A DNA stretch of 64,000 bases from Herpomyces periplanetae (Eukaryota > Ascomycota > Laboulbeniomycetes > Herpomycetales > Herpomycetaceae), in assembly GCA_009733715.1 (NCBI GenBank), contig WMKJ01000017.1:95880-159879 (forward strand), written 5' to 3'. The notes under the pieces were generated by a model. The model worked only from the letters and a program-made list of their open reading frames with translations, did not search any database and was not told the DNA's origin. Within the stretch, counting starts at the first letter, position 1. The number at the start of each line of letters is the position of its first letter. This document shows, one piece after another, positions 10,359 to 21,380 of the stretch. A program made the position numbers and the translations under genes.

Positions 10359-11075
10359 CTAGCATCCACATGGTGGAGGACAAGGGGGAGGTGGTGGGCA
10401 GCATGTGTTGCATGGACCACGGTCACTGTCTTCTTTTTTTTTCTTGAAACGAGAACATCCACATGATGGGGTATCACCGTAGCAGGCATTACAACAAGCA
10501 TCCGATTCACTGGAACTGTCTGCGCTAGAACATGAATCCGATGTACAAGCTCCACATCCACATCCACAATCACACGCATCAACAGCGCAGGGTGGAGGGG
10601 CCGCTACAACGCAAGGAATTTCATCATCATCATCATCATCGTCATCGTCACATCCATCATCTTCTGTGGGGGGTGGTGGAGGCGGAGCGCATGGTGGTGG
10701 GGGACAGTCATCGTCATCCCCGTCGTCATCATCGTCTTCACAGCGAACACGAGGGGGTACAGGTGATACGACAGGGACAGCAGTCTCCCTACTCGTGAAT
10801 TGGGCATCGCGGTTGAACACACCCAACACATTTTCCACTGAAAATCTTGTTCCAGCTGCTAAAGTGTTAGTGTGTGCAGCAGCAAGTTCTGCTGAAGATG
10901 GTGGAAGGGCAGTGCTGTATACTCAATCATATTAGCCTTTAAAATAATCCTTCTTTTTTCCTCTTCCCCTACCCAAAATCTCCTGTCTTTACAAAAATAT
11001 TCCTTCGTCAATCATAAATTATACTAACCTGCCGCCAAAGAGTGGTAATACTAGAGCAAAAAATGAGAACTGCAT
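10359..11075 (-). CDS. Secreted Cys- and Asp-rich protein, 200 aa
   Basis: Two exons, 11029-11075 and 10359-10914, are joined by removing a 114-nt GT..AG intron (10915-11028). Exon 1 encodes a typical signal peptide (MQFSFFALVLPLFGG, continuing STALP after the junction). The mature protein starts with about 60 ordinary residues. It then has two runs of Asp separated by Pro-rich pieces with single Cys, a CDCGCGCGAC core, a CC-x2-C segment, a short Lys run (KKKK), and a tail of Pro runs ending PPPCGC. I count 23 Cys, all in the last 120 residues. The Asp runs are coded by GAT/GAC repeats. No family is recognised. Location is probably secretory pathway or cell surface. Metal binding or disulfide cross-linking is inference from composition. 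Without the intron there is only a GTG start in this frame, so the intron also supplies the true start. Confidence 0.7.
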
Positions 11076-11565
11076 CCTGACAAAATGAAGTGAATCGAAT
11101 TGACAAAGTTCTCGTGGAATTGATGAGACTTGACTCCATTAAATATTCCTCTTGGGTCCATCAAGATCATCTTGTCGTCGTATGAATGTGGAGAGTGTCA
11201 CTACTCATCGGTAGTCGGCTTCGTTGTAACCGAATAAATCATTGAATTTATCGCTTCGACTTTCGATAAATTCCGAAATCCATTCTCCTCACGTTAATCC
11301 ATGCTTATACATTTGCTCAATAGTGCCCAATATTTGATAATAGAAATTTTATGATAACCGAGCTAAATCGGCAAACTTCAATTGCGCATGTGCACACGGT
11401 TAATCCAATCGTCCAAAACTTGCCCCAGCTATAGCCTTTGATAAAACCCTCCAGATTTCCGCGGTAAACGTCCTACCAATACAGTTGTTCGCATGTCCAT
11501 TCCACGATGGTCTCTTCCACTACATTCCAATTCTTTCAATTTAATATTCAAGATTAACGCTCTCC
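11076..11565. promoter_or_regulatory. Promoter region of the Cys-rich gene
   Basis: 490 bases lie between two minus-strand genes: the promoter of the Cys-rich gene and the 3' region of the DUF3245-like gene. I see no coding frame, repeat or CACGTG box in it. Confidence 0.5.
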
Positions 11566-12426
11566 TCACGGCCCAGATGTGTTATCTTTACCGTTTGTTA
11601 ACGCTACCGTTGTCTTTTTCGCGCTTCGTTTAGCCCGCTTGGCCATTCGCTGCGCCAATAACATATCCAAGTATGACGATGTAGAACATTGTCGCTTTGT
11701 TACAACTGCATTACCACACGATCCACTTTGAGATGAATGTTCCACCAGATTTGTTCCCTTCAGATTATTTGTCCCGCTCAATTGCCGTTGGGAATATTCA
11801 ATAGCTGCAGCATTCTCTTCATTTTGACACACTAGTACACCAATATTGCCGAGTTTAGTGTTTATTTTCTTGCGAGATTTAAGTAAACTCGAACGTCCTT
11901 CATCATCATCATTTTCATCGTCATTTCCCTTCAGCCCCGCACCCTCGCCAATATCTTTAACGCGGGGAAAATCGCACGTTTGATTATGCCCTGTTGTACC
12001 GAGTTTTACTTTACACTTCAACGTTTCTTTTGGCAATAGTTTATTTCGTAACAGCTCGGTCGACGTAACATGCAGACTGCCTGAACTACTCAATTTCGAT
12101 AAATCTTCCACTGTAGCTCCTAAGCCTAGCCTATACCCACAATATTAAGCTCACCAAAATATCGTTAGCCTACGGGCACACTATTTCCACTAGCCATTGT
12201 AAATAAATTATACCTACCGATCTGAGCCGGGAAGACTTTCAAGAGTAGAAACGTTATTCTCCTCATCACCATTCGCATTTCCCAATATACATTCCCCATC
12301 TTCCACATTACCCGTGGCTACAGGTAACCAATTAGCCACGAATTTACGCTGTTCACTAATTAAAATTTTCAGTCTATCAAACACCGCAACTCCCCCCGTA
12401 ACAATAGCCTTAGACTCTGCTTCCAT
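11566..12426 (-). CDS. DUF3245-like protein, 257 aa
   Basis: Two exons (12218-12426 and 11566-12130) are separated by an 87-nt intron with donor GTAGGT and acceptor TATAG. This is the only simple junction that keeps both frames, and it yields GSDRLGLGATVEDL. An N-terminal segment EQRKFVANWLP followed some 45 residues later by RLGLGA resembles what I recall of the fungal DUF3245 family, a small basic or acidic protein of unknown function. The middle is acidic (NDDENDDDEG), and the C-terminus is basic (LLAQRMAKRAKRSAKK), looking like a nuclear localisation signal. The start is the ATG at 12424-12426. It diverges from LSC2 with 364 bp between starts and a CACGTG box in between. Family assignment is tentative. 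Confidence 0.55.
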
Positions 12427-12790
12427 TAATTTTTCCAGTGACCAAAATAAAAATCCCCCAATTTAAATGTCACTATACAAAAACCTCTTTTTTTCCCCTC
12501 CCCCAAACCCGTATCGCGACGCATTTTTCAAGCGGATCACCGCCCCACAAACTCACTCTGCCCCAGGATTAACCGTTAGCCGATATCCCAAGCCACATAA
12601 CACGTGATCAAATTACTAATTGGATCGCGTGACCTCAGCTGAGGGTTTTGGCTTTTGGAAAAATTATTTTGACGCCGCGCGTCTAACGAGGGGGACAATT
12701 GTTAAATATATTTTTTTAAAAGATTATTTTTCAAACCGATTGAAATCTTGTGCTAAATTTTGTTTAAAAGATTTTACAAAATTAGAGAGA
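12427..12790. promoter_or_regulatory. Divergent promoter, DUF3245-like gene / LSC2
   Basis: The 364-base region is shared by two divergent starts. It has a CACGTG at 12601-12606, 175 bp from the minus-strand start and 185 bp from LSC2, followed by AT-rich DNA up to LSC2. No gene is seen. Confidence 0.6.
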
Positions 12791-14376
12791 ATGATGTCTA
12801 ATACACTCAGTCGACTGGCATCATCCTCGGCTTCGCGTACGCTAGCCAATCGATTGGTGGTAAGCTTGTGTATACAAGGTTTTTCGTTTCGTTGAGATCA
12901 TCATTGATAGTACAAACAATGATTTACCGAATTGACTACATTAACCCTCAATAAGTTATAATCGGTTAATGCAAAGGCAAGGGGTAGAGAGGGGGAAATT
13001 GATTCTCTGTAATTAACATTGTGGTGTAGTTGAAAAATTCCCCGTAACCTACACCACATTAATGACCCTGCTAACTTAATCAGTCGCACTCACAGGCCAG
13101 AAAATCACTCAATATACCACATTGTGTACAGCAAAAGCGGTATTTATCTATTCATGAATACCTTTCTACAAAATTACTCAAATCTTACGGCATTCCTGTA
13201 CCAAAAGGAGATGTTGCAAAATCTGGTCGAGAGGCTGTTAAAGTTGCCCGCAGCATTGGCAGCGAAGATGTCGTTGTTAAAGCTCAAGTACTTGCCGGAG
13301 GACGTGGTAAAGGTCACTTTGAAAATGGTTTCCAAGGTGGTGTCCATATTGCCTATACCACCGATGAAGTTGCCTCTTATGCCGATAAAATGATCGGTCA
13401 TAAACTTATCACCAAACAAACGGGTTCTAAAGGGCGTATGTGCAATTCAGTACTGGTAGTAGAGCGTAAATATTCGCGCCGTGAGTTTTACTTCGCCATA
13501 CTCATGGATCGTGCAACACAGCGTCCTACAATTCTCGCGTCATCCCAAGGTGGTATGGACATTGAAACACTTGCAAAGGAAAATCCTAATGCTATAATTA
13601 CAACCTCCCTCGATATTCATCAAGGATTGACCGATGATATAGCCAAAAATATTGCCCGGGAGCTTGGGCTATCCGGTCATTGTATTGACGAGGCATCAGA
13701 AATATTTAAAAAGTTATACAAGCTATTCAAAGAGAAGGATGCTACTCAAATTGAGATTAATCCCCTGGTGGAAACCAACAATGGTGAAGTGATGTGTATG
13801 GATGCAAAGTTAAACTTCGACGATAACGCAGAGTATCGTCAGCCTGGTATATTCTCACTTCGTGACACAACTCAGGAAGACCCCGAGGAAGTTGAAGCTG
13901 CCAAATCTCATTTGAATTTCATTAAACTTGATGGAAACATTGGATGTTTGGTGAATGGTGCAGGCTTAGCAATGGCGACTATGGATATAATAAAGTTGAA
14001 CAAAGGAATTCCGGCCAATTTTCTCGACGTAGGAGGAGGTGCAACATCACAAACTATTCACAAAGCCTTTGAATTGATCACAAGCGACTCGCAAGTTCAG
14101 GCGATACTTGTGAACATTTTCGGCGGTATTGTTCGTTGTGACATTATTGCCCAAAGTTTGGTAGACGTAGTAAAGAATCTTAACGTGAAGATACCCGTTG
14201 TAGTGAGGTTGCAGGGTACCAACATGAAGCAAGCTCAATCTATCATAGCTAACTCGGGAATTAAAGTGTTTCCAGTCGATGATCTTCAAAAAGCCGCTCT
14301 CAAATCAGTGAATCTTGCACATTTAGTTGAAAATGCCCGAGACATGAGCATTGATATTGACATTAAATCTGCTTAG
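12791..14376 (+). CDS. LSC2: Succinate--CoA ligase beta subunit, mitochondrial
   Basis: Nucleotide-binding beta subunit of succinyl-CoA synthetase, which in the TCA cycle converts succinyl-CoA to succinate with substrate-level formation of ATP or GTP. Two exons (12791-12859 and 13132-14376) are joined over a 272-nt intron with donor GTAAGC and acceptor TGTACAG. They give 437 residues, close to yeast Lsc2 (427). Exon 1 is an Arg/Ser-rich mitochondrial presequence (MMSNTLSRLASSSASRTLAN). The mature start QKRYLSIHEYLS is the family N-terminus. Next come the ATP-grasp segment (KAQVLAGGRGKGHF), the CoA-ligase fold (GNIGCLVNGAGLAMATMD) and the IFGGIVRCDIIA motif near the end. The partner alpha subunit is not in this window. 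The two adjacent ATGs at 12791 and 12794 are equally possible starts. Confidence 0.95.
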
Positions 14377-15382
14377 CAGTTCATCGCGCGCGCGCATCCG
14401 CGAGTGTGTGCGTAATGGTTTAATAATTTATCTTCTATTTTGTTCCTTTGGCGCATGAACTAGTCGATAGATTTAAGCAATATACGCATGGGAGAATCTG
14501 CCCAAGGGTGTTGGGTCATCTGGTGAAAGTATATCCTGACCATCGTCTCACCATACTTGTGTATATACAATTTTGTCAAATCGTTTGTCTTGCATGCCAT
14601 GTAAACCCGACTTTTGCATAACCTACTGATTCCAGATAGTGAATTATGAAACTCCGATAACCAATTATATTTCCAACTTTGCACTGCACACCCGATAGGA
14701 CTAGATTAACCACATACGAAAACCCGAACCAACTAACCATCCCTTAATTTATTCAGCGTGATTAACTAGCCCGATCAACCTGCGAAACAGACCAATGCCA
14801 CAATTCTTTTTGATACTAGCGTCGGGTCTTCATCGTTAATATCTACGCCGCCGCCCATATGAACGTGGCTCAATGCTCAGGGGCAATGTGGCTAATTGGA
14901 ACCAAGTTCAGGAGTTGGCCAACACCCGCGATTGATGTCTCTCTTCTTTCAAACATCCTATCGTCAACTTATCCCACTCACGACACCTTAAACACCTCCC
15001 CACATCGGGTGGTCAAGTGTATAGATTACACGCATACAATTTCCGGAATGCTTTAACATTAATTACCTTTGGCCATGATATTTATTATAATCGTGCGGCA
15101 TGATCTACCTGGGCGAGACCACTTCAACTCTTCCACTGCGCATTAATTTTTAGAGCGCACATACTTCGATCACTTAACCTATTCACGTTACGGACTTTCT
15201 CATCCGGTTGGGGTTTGCATTCCCTCTCGTACGTATGTTCCTTGATAAAGATTTAACCGTTTTTAATTTATACTAGCCCACTTCTTCTGTAAATGCTAAT
15301 CTATGCACGCACGCAGCCATCAAAAAGTCATCTTCAATATACCACTCTTTATTTCCCACTTGTGGCCTAAACATTTTTAAAA
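14377..15382. promoter_or_regulatory. Intergenic, upstream of the AGC kinase gene
   Basis: About 1 kb lies between two plus-strand genes. A CG-alternating run sits just after the LSC2 stop (about 14384-14396). The rest is AT-moderate DNA with frames below 80 codons and no family features. The last few hundred bases presumably hold the kinase promoter. No CACGTG is present. Confidence 0.5.
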
Positions 15383-17227
15383 ATGAAATCCTCATCTAAA
15401 GGAAATTTTTCCCTTCTAAAATCGCAGCCTGAATTTTTAAAAGTTAATCGAAATGTGGTACGCGGGTCTGCCACAGGAAACCTATCTAAGATCCCAAATC
15501 AAGTAACCGGCTCTCGTAGTCATGGCCACAGCCATGGCAGGACTAACCATGAATACCCAACCTCTGATCAAATTACACTACCTAATGCGTTGAATCACCG
15601 TGATTTTAAACTTCCCACCACGACTGAATCGCCTCTGGTACATGCAAAAGGAAAGAAAAAAAGGAAAAAAAGGAATCACCAGTTAGATAATCTGCACGAG
15701 ACCGGCAAGGTATCTATTCTCAAGATATGTAGGAAAATCTCTCAATTAGAGATCAATCCGGCAAGTGGAAATTTAAATGTCGATAATCCTGCGATTCAGT
15801 CATTTCTTTCCCAAACGCCCCTGATGAAAAATGTGGCATTGGGTCGTGCAAAAGCCGTGGCCGTAGACGTTAAACGATTCCAAATCCATAATCGCAAGAA
15901 CCATGTCACATCTCGACGTAGTTCAATGCTATTTCACATGGGTCGTGATGCCGCAATGCATCCTGATCATCTGGCAACCGATCCCGAAGAAAGTGACAGC
16001 CAGATACCACATATCGACGATCCAGTTAAGTGTCAAGTTGACAATTCTGTACTCAAAATTGCACCAGAGCAGAATGGTGAGTCCAGGGAGAAGCCAATTA
16101 CTTTCGAAGACTTTGAACAACTCAAGTACCTTGGTCGTGGTGCATTTGGAACGGTTACACTGGTTCGCCACCGGCAAAATGGTCGATTATTTGCGCAGAA
16201 GCAACTCCGTAAGGCTAAATTACGGTATAAAAACTGCACCAGCCATGCCATCACGGAACGTAGTATACTGGAAAGCGTTCACAAACATCCATTCCTAGTT
16301 CAGCTGTACTATGCTTTTCAAGACGATGAGCGACTCTATTTGGTCATGGAATATGCATCTGGCGGTGAACTTTTTCATTATTTAAAACGAGATCGAATGC
16401 TACCGGAATCTACCGTGTCATTTTACACAGCTGAAATGGTTTTGGCCCTAAGTTATCTACACCACGAATTAGATGTAGTATATCGGGATCTAAAGCCGGA
16501 AAATTGCCTGTTAGATCATGAAGGTCATTTATTATTAACGGATTTTGGATTGTGTAAGAGGGGAATCCAGGGTTCAAACTTTTGTACAACCTTTACCGGA
16601 ACTATATCCTACATGGCACCAGAGATAATTCTTGGAAAAGAGTACGGTCAAAGTGTTGATTGGTGGTCCTTAGGTGCTATAGCATACGATTTATTGACAG
16701 GATCATGTCCATTCCGAGCCAATTGCGACAGCGCTCTACGAGAAAAAATAACCAAAGCCAAGTTAACGTTACCCAACTATATTAGTCCGGATGCTAAAGA
16801 TATATTTACCCGACTACTTAGAAAAGAGCCACGTAAACGTTTAGGCACAAATATGCCAAAGGACTTGGAAACAATAAAACGCCATCGCTTTTTTCGAAAA
16901 ATTAACTGGGTTAAACTTGCGTTGCGCGAATCAACTGCTCCTATCCACCCAGAAATATCCAATCCTGAACTAGCCGAAAGCTTCGACGAGGAATTCACAA
17001 GTATAAGAATATCACAAATTGATCATCATCAACGAAGAAAATCCAGTTTGGAACTCGATTCATCCTGTCGTATCAGCAAAATATTGGCTCGAGCATCACG
17101 CAACGCTTCTAGTATTAATCAAGAATTATTCATGCACTTTGACGCCGTTCACATTCAACCAGACGAGTTTGAAGCATTTCACGATTTCAATTTCGAAAAA
17201 TCTTTTCTTTGCCCAACCAAAGTTTAG
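15383..17227 (+). CDS. AGC protein kinase, ribosomal S6 kinase-like
   Basis: A single exon of 614 codons. The kinase domain spans about residues 243-500: glycine loop LGRGAFGTV, ATP lysine in FAQKQLRKA, catalytic VYRDLKPEN (about 366), DFG in LLTDFGLCK (about 386), and activation loop TFTGTISYMAPE with the PDK1-site Thr. The AGC tail follows (HRFFRKINW). Overall it most resembles S6K and fission-yeast Psk1; there is no C2 domain as in Sch9. The 240-residue N-terminal region is basic and low in complexity, with a KGKKKRKKRN patch. The C-terminal hydrophobic motif is F599-H-D-F602-N603-F604. S6K has Thr where this protein has Asn, the residue TORC1 phosphorylates in S6K. The usual TOR-signalling motif is also not evident. 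Probable role is growth or nutrient signalling; the substrate is not shown by sequence. The start ATG is in an A-rich context. Confidence 0.85.
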   Translation: MKSSSKGNFSLLKSQPEFLKVNRNVVRGSATGNLSKIPNQVTGSRSHGHSHGRTNHEYPTSDQITLPNALNHRDFKLPTTTESPLVHAKGKKKRKKRNHQLDNLHETGKVSILKICRKISQLEINPASGNLNVDNPAIQSFLSQTPLMKNVALGRAKAVAVDVKRFQIHNRKNHVTSRRSSMLFHMGRDAAMHPDHLATDPEESDSQIPHIDDPVKCQVDNSVLKIAPEQNGESREKPITFEDFEQLKYLGRGAFGTVTLVRHRQNGRLFAQKQLRKAKLRYKNCTSHAITERSILESVHKHPFLVQLYYAFQDDERLYLVMEYASGGELFHYLKRDRMLPESTVSFYTAEMVLALSYLHHELDVVYRDLKPENCLLDHEGHLLLTDFGLCKRGIQGSNFCTTFTGTISYMAPEIILGKEYGQSVDWWSLGAIAYDLLTGSCPFRANCDSALREKITKAKLTLPNYISPDAKDIFTRLLRKEPRKRLGTNMPKDLETIKRHRFFRKINWVKLALRESTAPIHPEISNPELAESFDEEFTSIRISQIDHHQRRKSSLELDSSCRISKILARASRNASSINQELFMHFDAVHIQPDEFEAFHDFNFEKSFLCPTKV

Positions 17228-17483
17228 AATTCCAACTTGTGCGCCTTTAGCCGGCAACTTCGCCAGCTTACGCGTGCACGTGACCCTCAATGGTTCGGGT
17301 CATTTGGTTCCGGTTCCGACTGGGGAGTTTGATGTTTGATGGCTGGATGGGAATAAGTGGATCGCGGTCCGTGCGTGCACTTAAGAGTCTTTGAGCTAGG
17401 GATTTTTGGACGGAATTATCAATAAATTTTGGCAAGACATATACTCTTCAAAAAAATAATATATTATTCTTAATCTCGCCAAT

Positions 17484-18161
17484 ATGTCCTCCCAGCATGA
17501 TTCACCTGTTGATGTGTACGTTAAACTCTCCACATTGATCTTTTTGCAATTGCTTCTAACACTCGTCCTGATTTCGGGTAGTGTTACCTGTTTTTATTCT
17601 AACAATATAAGCTAACGTGTAATCTCTTCCATCAGATTATCCATTGCAACACCGGCAAACGTCTTATTTTTCTTTATTGGTATAATCCTTGTTTACTTAT
17701 ACGGTCGAACAAAAACTATTATCGATCACAAAAGTGGTCATTCATACATGATGCAAACACCTTCAACTCGTCTTTTTCAAGTTTACACTCCTCCTGTTTT
17801 ATCGTACTACGATGGAACTGATAACAAACCAATTTATCTGGCTGTACGTGGAAAAGTTTACGATGTTACTCCCGGAAAGGATTTCTACGGCCCCGGTGGT
17901 CCATACGAAAATTTTGCGGGACGTGATGCCAGTCGTGGATTAGCCTGTGGCAGCTTTGCCCCTGAAATGTTAACTTCCGATCTAACCGGTCCACTTGATC
18001 CTTTGGATAACCTTGACTCTGATCAAATTGAAGCATTGGACAGCTGGGAAGCCCGTTTCTCTCAAAAGTACATCGCCGTCGGCCGTCTCGTCGCCTGCGG
18101 GGACCAAATCGGCCCGAACGAATCCCTCGCTGTTCGGCCCGATAATTCTGCCAAGATTTGA
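17484..18161 (+). CDS. DAP1: Membrane-associated haem-binding protein (PGRMC/Dap1 family)
   Basis: Cytochrome-b5-like haem protein that in yeast and animals supports cytochrome P450 enzymes of sterol synthesis at the ER. Two exons, 17484-17515 (32 nt) and 17636-18161, flank a 120-nt intron with donor GTACGT and acceptor CATCAG. The product has 185 residues. The spliced N-terminus MSSQHDSPVDVLSIATPANV leads straight into one membrane helix (NVLFFFIGIILVYLYG), the PGRMC layout. The b5-like domain follows: LSYYDGTDNKPIYLAVRGKV, YDVTPGKDFYGPGGPY, FAGRDASRGLA, then DSWEARFSQKYIAVGRL. The Tyr residues of the haem pocket (YGPGGPY) are kept. An alternative donor further on (GTAGTG) breaks the frame and was rejected. 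A CACGTG lies about 205 bp upstream. Confidence 0.92.
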
Positions 18162-18556
18162 ACCATATCCCGTCCTTCCACCGCCACATATTTACATGAG
18201 GCTGTGCCCCTTTCCGAGGTGTCGCCGCATTTGAATGCCGATTTACGATTATTTTTCACACTTCTATTCAACCTTTACTCTACTTCCCTCAAATTTCCTT
18301 TCTCAAAAGTTTTCAATCAACAACAATATCCTCTAAATCTTAATCACTATTGTTATTGCGTCGCATGATACACTACCTTCATGTATTCGTCGGTGATGCT
18401 TATCATGCATGACAACTCTATCCTTATTTATTCTTAATCCATCCCCCTACATTTCGAGGCGTTGACACGTTATGGGAGAATTTGTTAAACGCATGTCCCT
18501 TCATGGATGAGCACCTCTAGTCCAATTCGATGGAGTCAAATGCATATTAAGCTTAG
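18162..18556. other. Convergent intergenic region
   Basis: 395 bases lie between the 3' ends of DAP1 and the Cid1-type gene, so they should contain both transcription ends. The DNA is AT-rich with T-rich runs, and I see no gene or repeat. Confidence 0.5.
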
Positions 18557-21022
18557 CTATGCATTACTTTCACTTTGAATTGCCAATTCCCCCATTTTGT
18601 TTACAATTGGCGCCAACAGCCTGTCCTCCCCTACAACTTTATTTTCATTAGACTCACGTTTTTCTGAGCTTATATTCAATTCCCGCCCCAACTTTCGATA
18701 TCCACTTTCACTAATCGTGGACCATATCCGACGAAACTCATCACGGATGGCTATGATGCCAGGGTATGTCACCGTTCGTGCAACATTATGATCATGCTCA
18801 AACGGGTCCTCTATTGCCAATAAATATCGTTGTCTAATTTCTCGACCTTCTGAAATAACAGTCCTTGCCTCAGTCCATCCTTTGGCTTCCTTCGTAATGA
18901 TTCCTCCCGGTGTTCGAATTGAGATAACCTGTCGAAGCCAAACAAAACCATTACGTGGAACTCCTGGCCCCTTCTCAGCGTAATACAAAAAAAAGTTCCG
19001 CAGTAATGCACCAACAGATTCGTGATTCTTCGTTAACTCTCCATGCTTCGCAAGTTTTGTTATCACTTCTTCATCCTCGAAAAAATACGAATCATATCCA
19101 TTTATAATATGTGAAAGCCTTGACATTGATGACGAAGAGGATGTTGATGATGGAGATGATGACGGCGACGATACTGTAGCTTTAGACCGTTTATAACTTT
19201 CAAGCATTTCTGGGTGCTTGGGATGCTGAAGATTTGGCAGGACCGGCGGCTTCGCGACATTAATTAAAAAGTGAAGTACCATGAGAACGTATCCGTATGA
19301 TGAAAGCGTTCCGCGGTACGAACTGTTAATATTCCGTTGTTTAGCCCACGATTTAATGAACAATACCATCGCCTTTACCCGCTCGTCACAAAGCGAATAA
19401 CACTTGAGCAAGCGTGTGTTACGTAGAGCTAGTGTATTTGAGAAATTAATATCACACAAAACTCCGGCGCCTGAGCTGGGAAACTCTAATCGACTTGACG
19501 ACTTCTCACGTGTCCACGGTACAGATAGTGGTATCGTCAAATGTTTTGTGTTAAGGTTAAGCCGTGAGATCGAAATCAAATCATCTCCGTCTGCCAAATT
19601 GTTTGAGGCATGCCTCTCATCGCCCATTTTATGAACTTCTTCGTGTAAATTGGTAGAGCGTCTATTACACTCTGCAATTAAATTATCCAATAGTTCACGC
19701 GGTGGGCTCTGGCAAACCTTGAGTATTGGTATACGCGTATTCGCAATTAAACGGGCACCAATACCTTGGTCGAGTAACGCCTTTTCGACCGCCTGCGGTA
19801 GTTCGAGCGTTATATCGGACGAGCGTACATGCGCTCTCAACGTTAAATCCATATCCGATCCCGACATTCCAAACCCGGATGCATTACTACCAAAGCTCAG
19901 CAAGTTAATTTTAAATTTTTCACTTGTATACTTCTGGTCAACGTAGTCTTGAACCATTTTTTCTAGACTTCGTCGGAATTCTTCCTTTGTTCTTAACTCC
20001 TCCACTGTCATCATTACTCGCTTTACTTCATGGGCGGATAGTTCATCCATATACTCACATTGCCGTTGGTAAACTTTAAACGGTAAATGGCGTAAATCTA
20101 AGCGTAATCTATTCTGTTGTATGCTACCATAATGCGTATGGTTGTGATCACGCGGTAAGCTTCCCCAAGCTGGCGAAGTATGATACAAAGCTTGTTCTCC
20201 AGAATGTTTGTAAAAAGATTGGTCAATTCGGTTAAATTGACTTCGTTCGTTATACGTATTCCGTCGATTGGACGTAGCTCCATCACACGTCCGATTCCTG
20301 TTTGAACGATAATTCGACCTTCCACATGGCAAAGGCGCACAATTAAACGTTGAAGCGTTACTTGCACCGCTATTTAAAGTATTATCTACTTCAATATCTC
20401 TCCTCCATGTAGACGATTCTCTCCACGCAGATGGTTTGTGTAAACCGTCCGACTGACATGAATCTACTCATTTCATTCAATTTTCACGACAAAAATTAAT
20501 ACCCGAAAAACTTTTACTTAAATCATAATCCATTAACAAGTCCATTGATAAATTCATAATACCTCTTGACATCCTACTTCCATAAAAACTCGACACTTGA
20601 TAATTCTCTTCTCGCGCCGGTCTCGTTTCCGTTTGCCTCAACATAGATCCCAAATTGTCATGTGACCTACCCATCATGTGATCATGGAAAGTTCCATATG
20701 AGAAGTGGCGTTTCTCGTTTAAAGTGTGTTGCGGGGATTTGGGCAAAGTGGACGAAATGCTTTGAGGTAATGAAGAATCAATATTTCCAGGCATCTTTTG
20801 CGTAAAAACTTGATGCGCAAGGGGTAACGTAATATATCCAAATCCTGTAAAAATATTAAAGAGAATAAAGTGTTCGCAGGTATTGATAAAATTTAATCCT
20901 ATTAATACCGTCTCAATATTATTGCCTTGTATCCAACTTCGCCTCTCGGAAAATATATTTTCCCTCGTGAGAGACCGCCGCACTGGGCATTGCTTTGGGA
21001 AATTTCCTTGGGAATATACCAT
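18557..21022 (-). CDS. Cid1-type nucleotidyltransferase (non-canonical poly(A)/poly(U) polymerase)
   Basis: Adds A or U residues to RNA 3' ends (family knowledge; which base is not readable here). Two exons, 20518-21022 and 18557-20463, are joined by removing 54 nt (donor GTAAAAG, acceptor GAGTAG), giving up to 803 residues. The catalytic core has SFGSNASGFGMSGSDMDLTL with the two metal-binding Asp (about 373), a third Asp in GVLCDINF (about 506), a helical stretch with RGTLSSYGYVLMVLHFL, and the PAP-associated segment VGALLRNFFLYY (about 653). The first 300 residues are basic, low in complexity and probably disordered. A Ser-rich loop separates core parts. The start is uncertain: the frame opens at ATG 21022, but part of that frame looks like a 64-nt intron, and ATG 20794 is a good alternative. 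It shares a divergent promoter with the TFIIF gene. Confidence 0.85.
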
Positions 21023-21380
21023 TATGGTTACCGAATTTAATTTTTGAACATGATATAATAATTAATATTATCAATTCACATTTTGAAGTACGCTATTGCT
21101 TTCATAATTTTAATCTTTCCTTGTACTTAGTACCCTATCCTATCAACATACAATATTTCCATATCCAAATCTTCCTATACACATTGATAATTCCCTCATC
21201 TGTCATGTGACGTATGGCACGTGACACATAATGGAGGCACTTACATGATGCGGAACTGCTTCGCGAGGCTACCAAGTAGGAAAAGGATTTTGAAGCGATT
21301 CATGCATTTGTTTTTCAATTTTAGTAAAATTTTACCCTCGTTTTAACTTATATTAAATCAACTTGCCCATTTTTACACGA

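Noticed and set aside
14460-15056. Short frames on both strands between LSC2 and the AGC kinase
   Set aside because: They are under 80 codons, without conserved features and without plausible splice partners.
17516-17580. Second hydrophobic helix in the N-terminus of the PGRMC-like protein
   Set aside because: It lies inside the intron starting at the GTACGT donor. Reading it as coding cannot be joined in frame with the haem domain.
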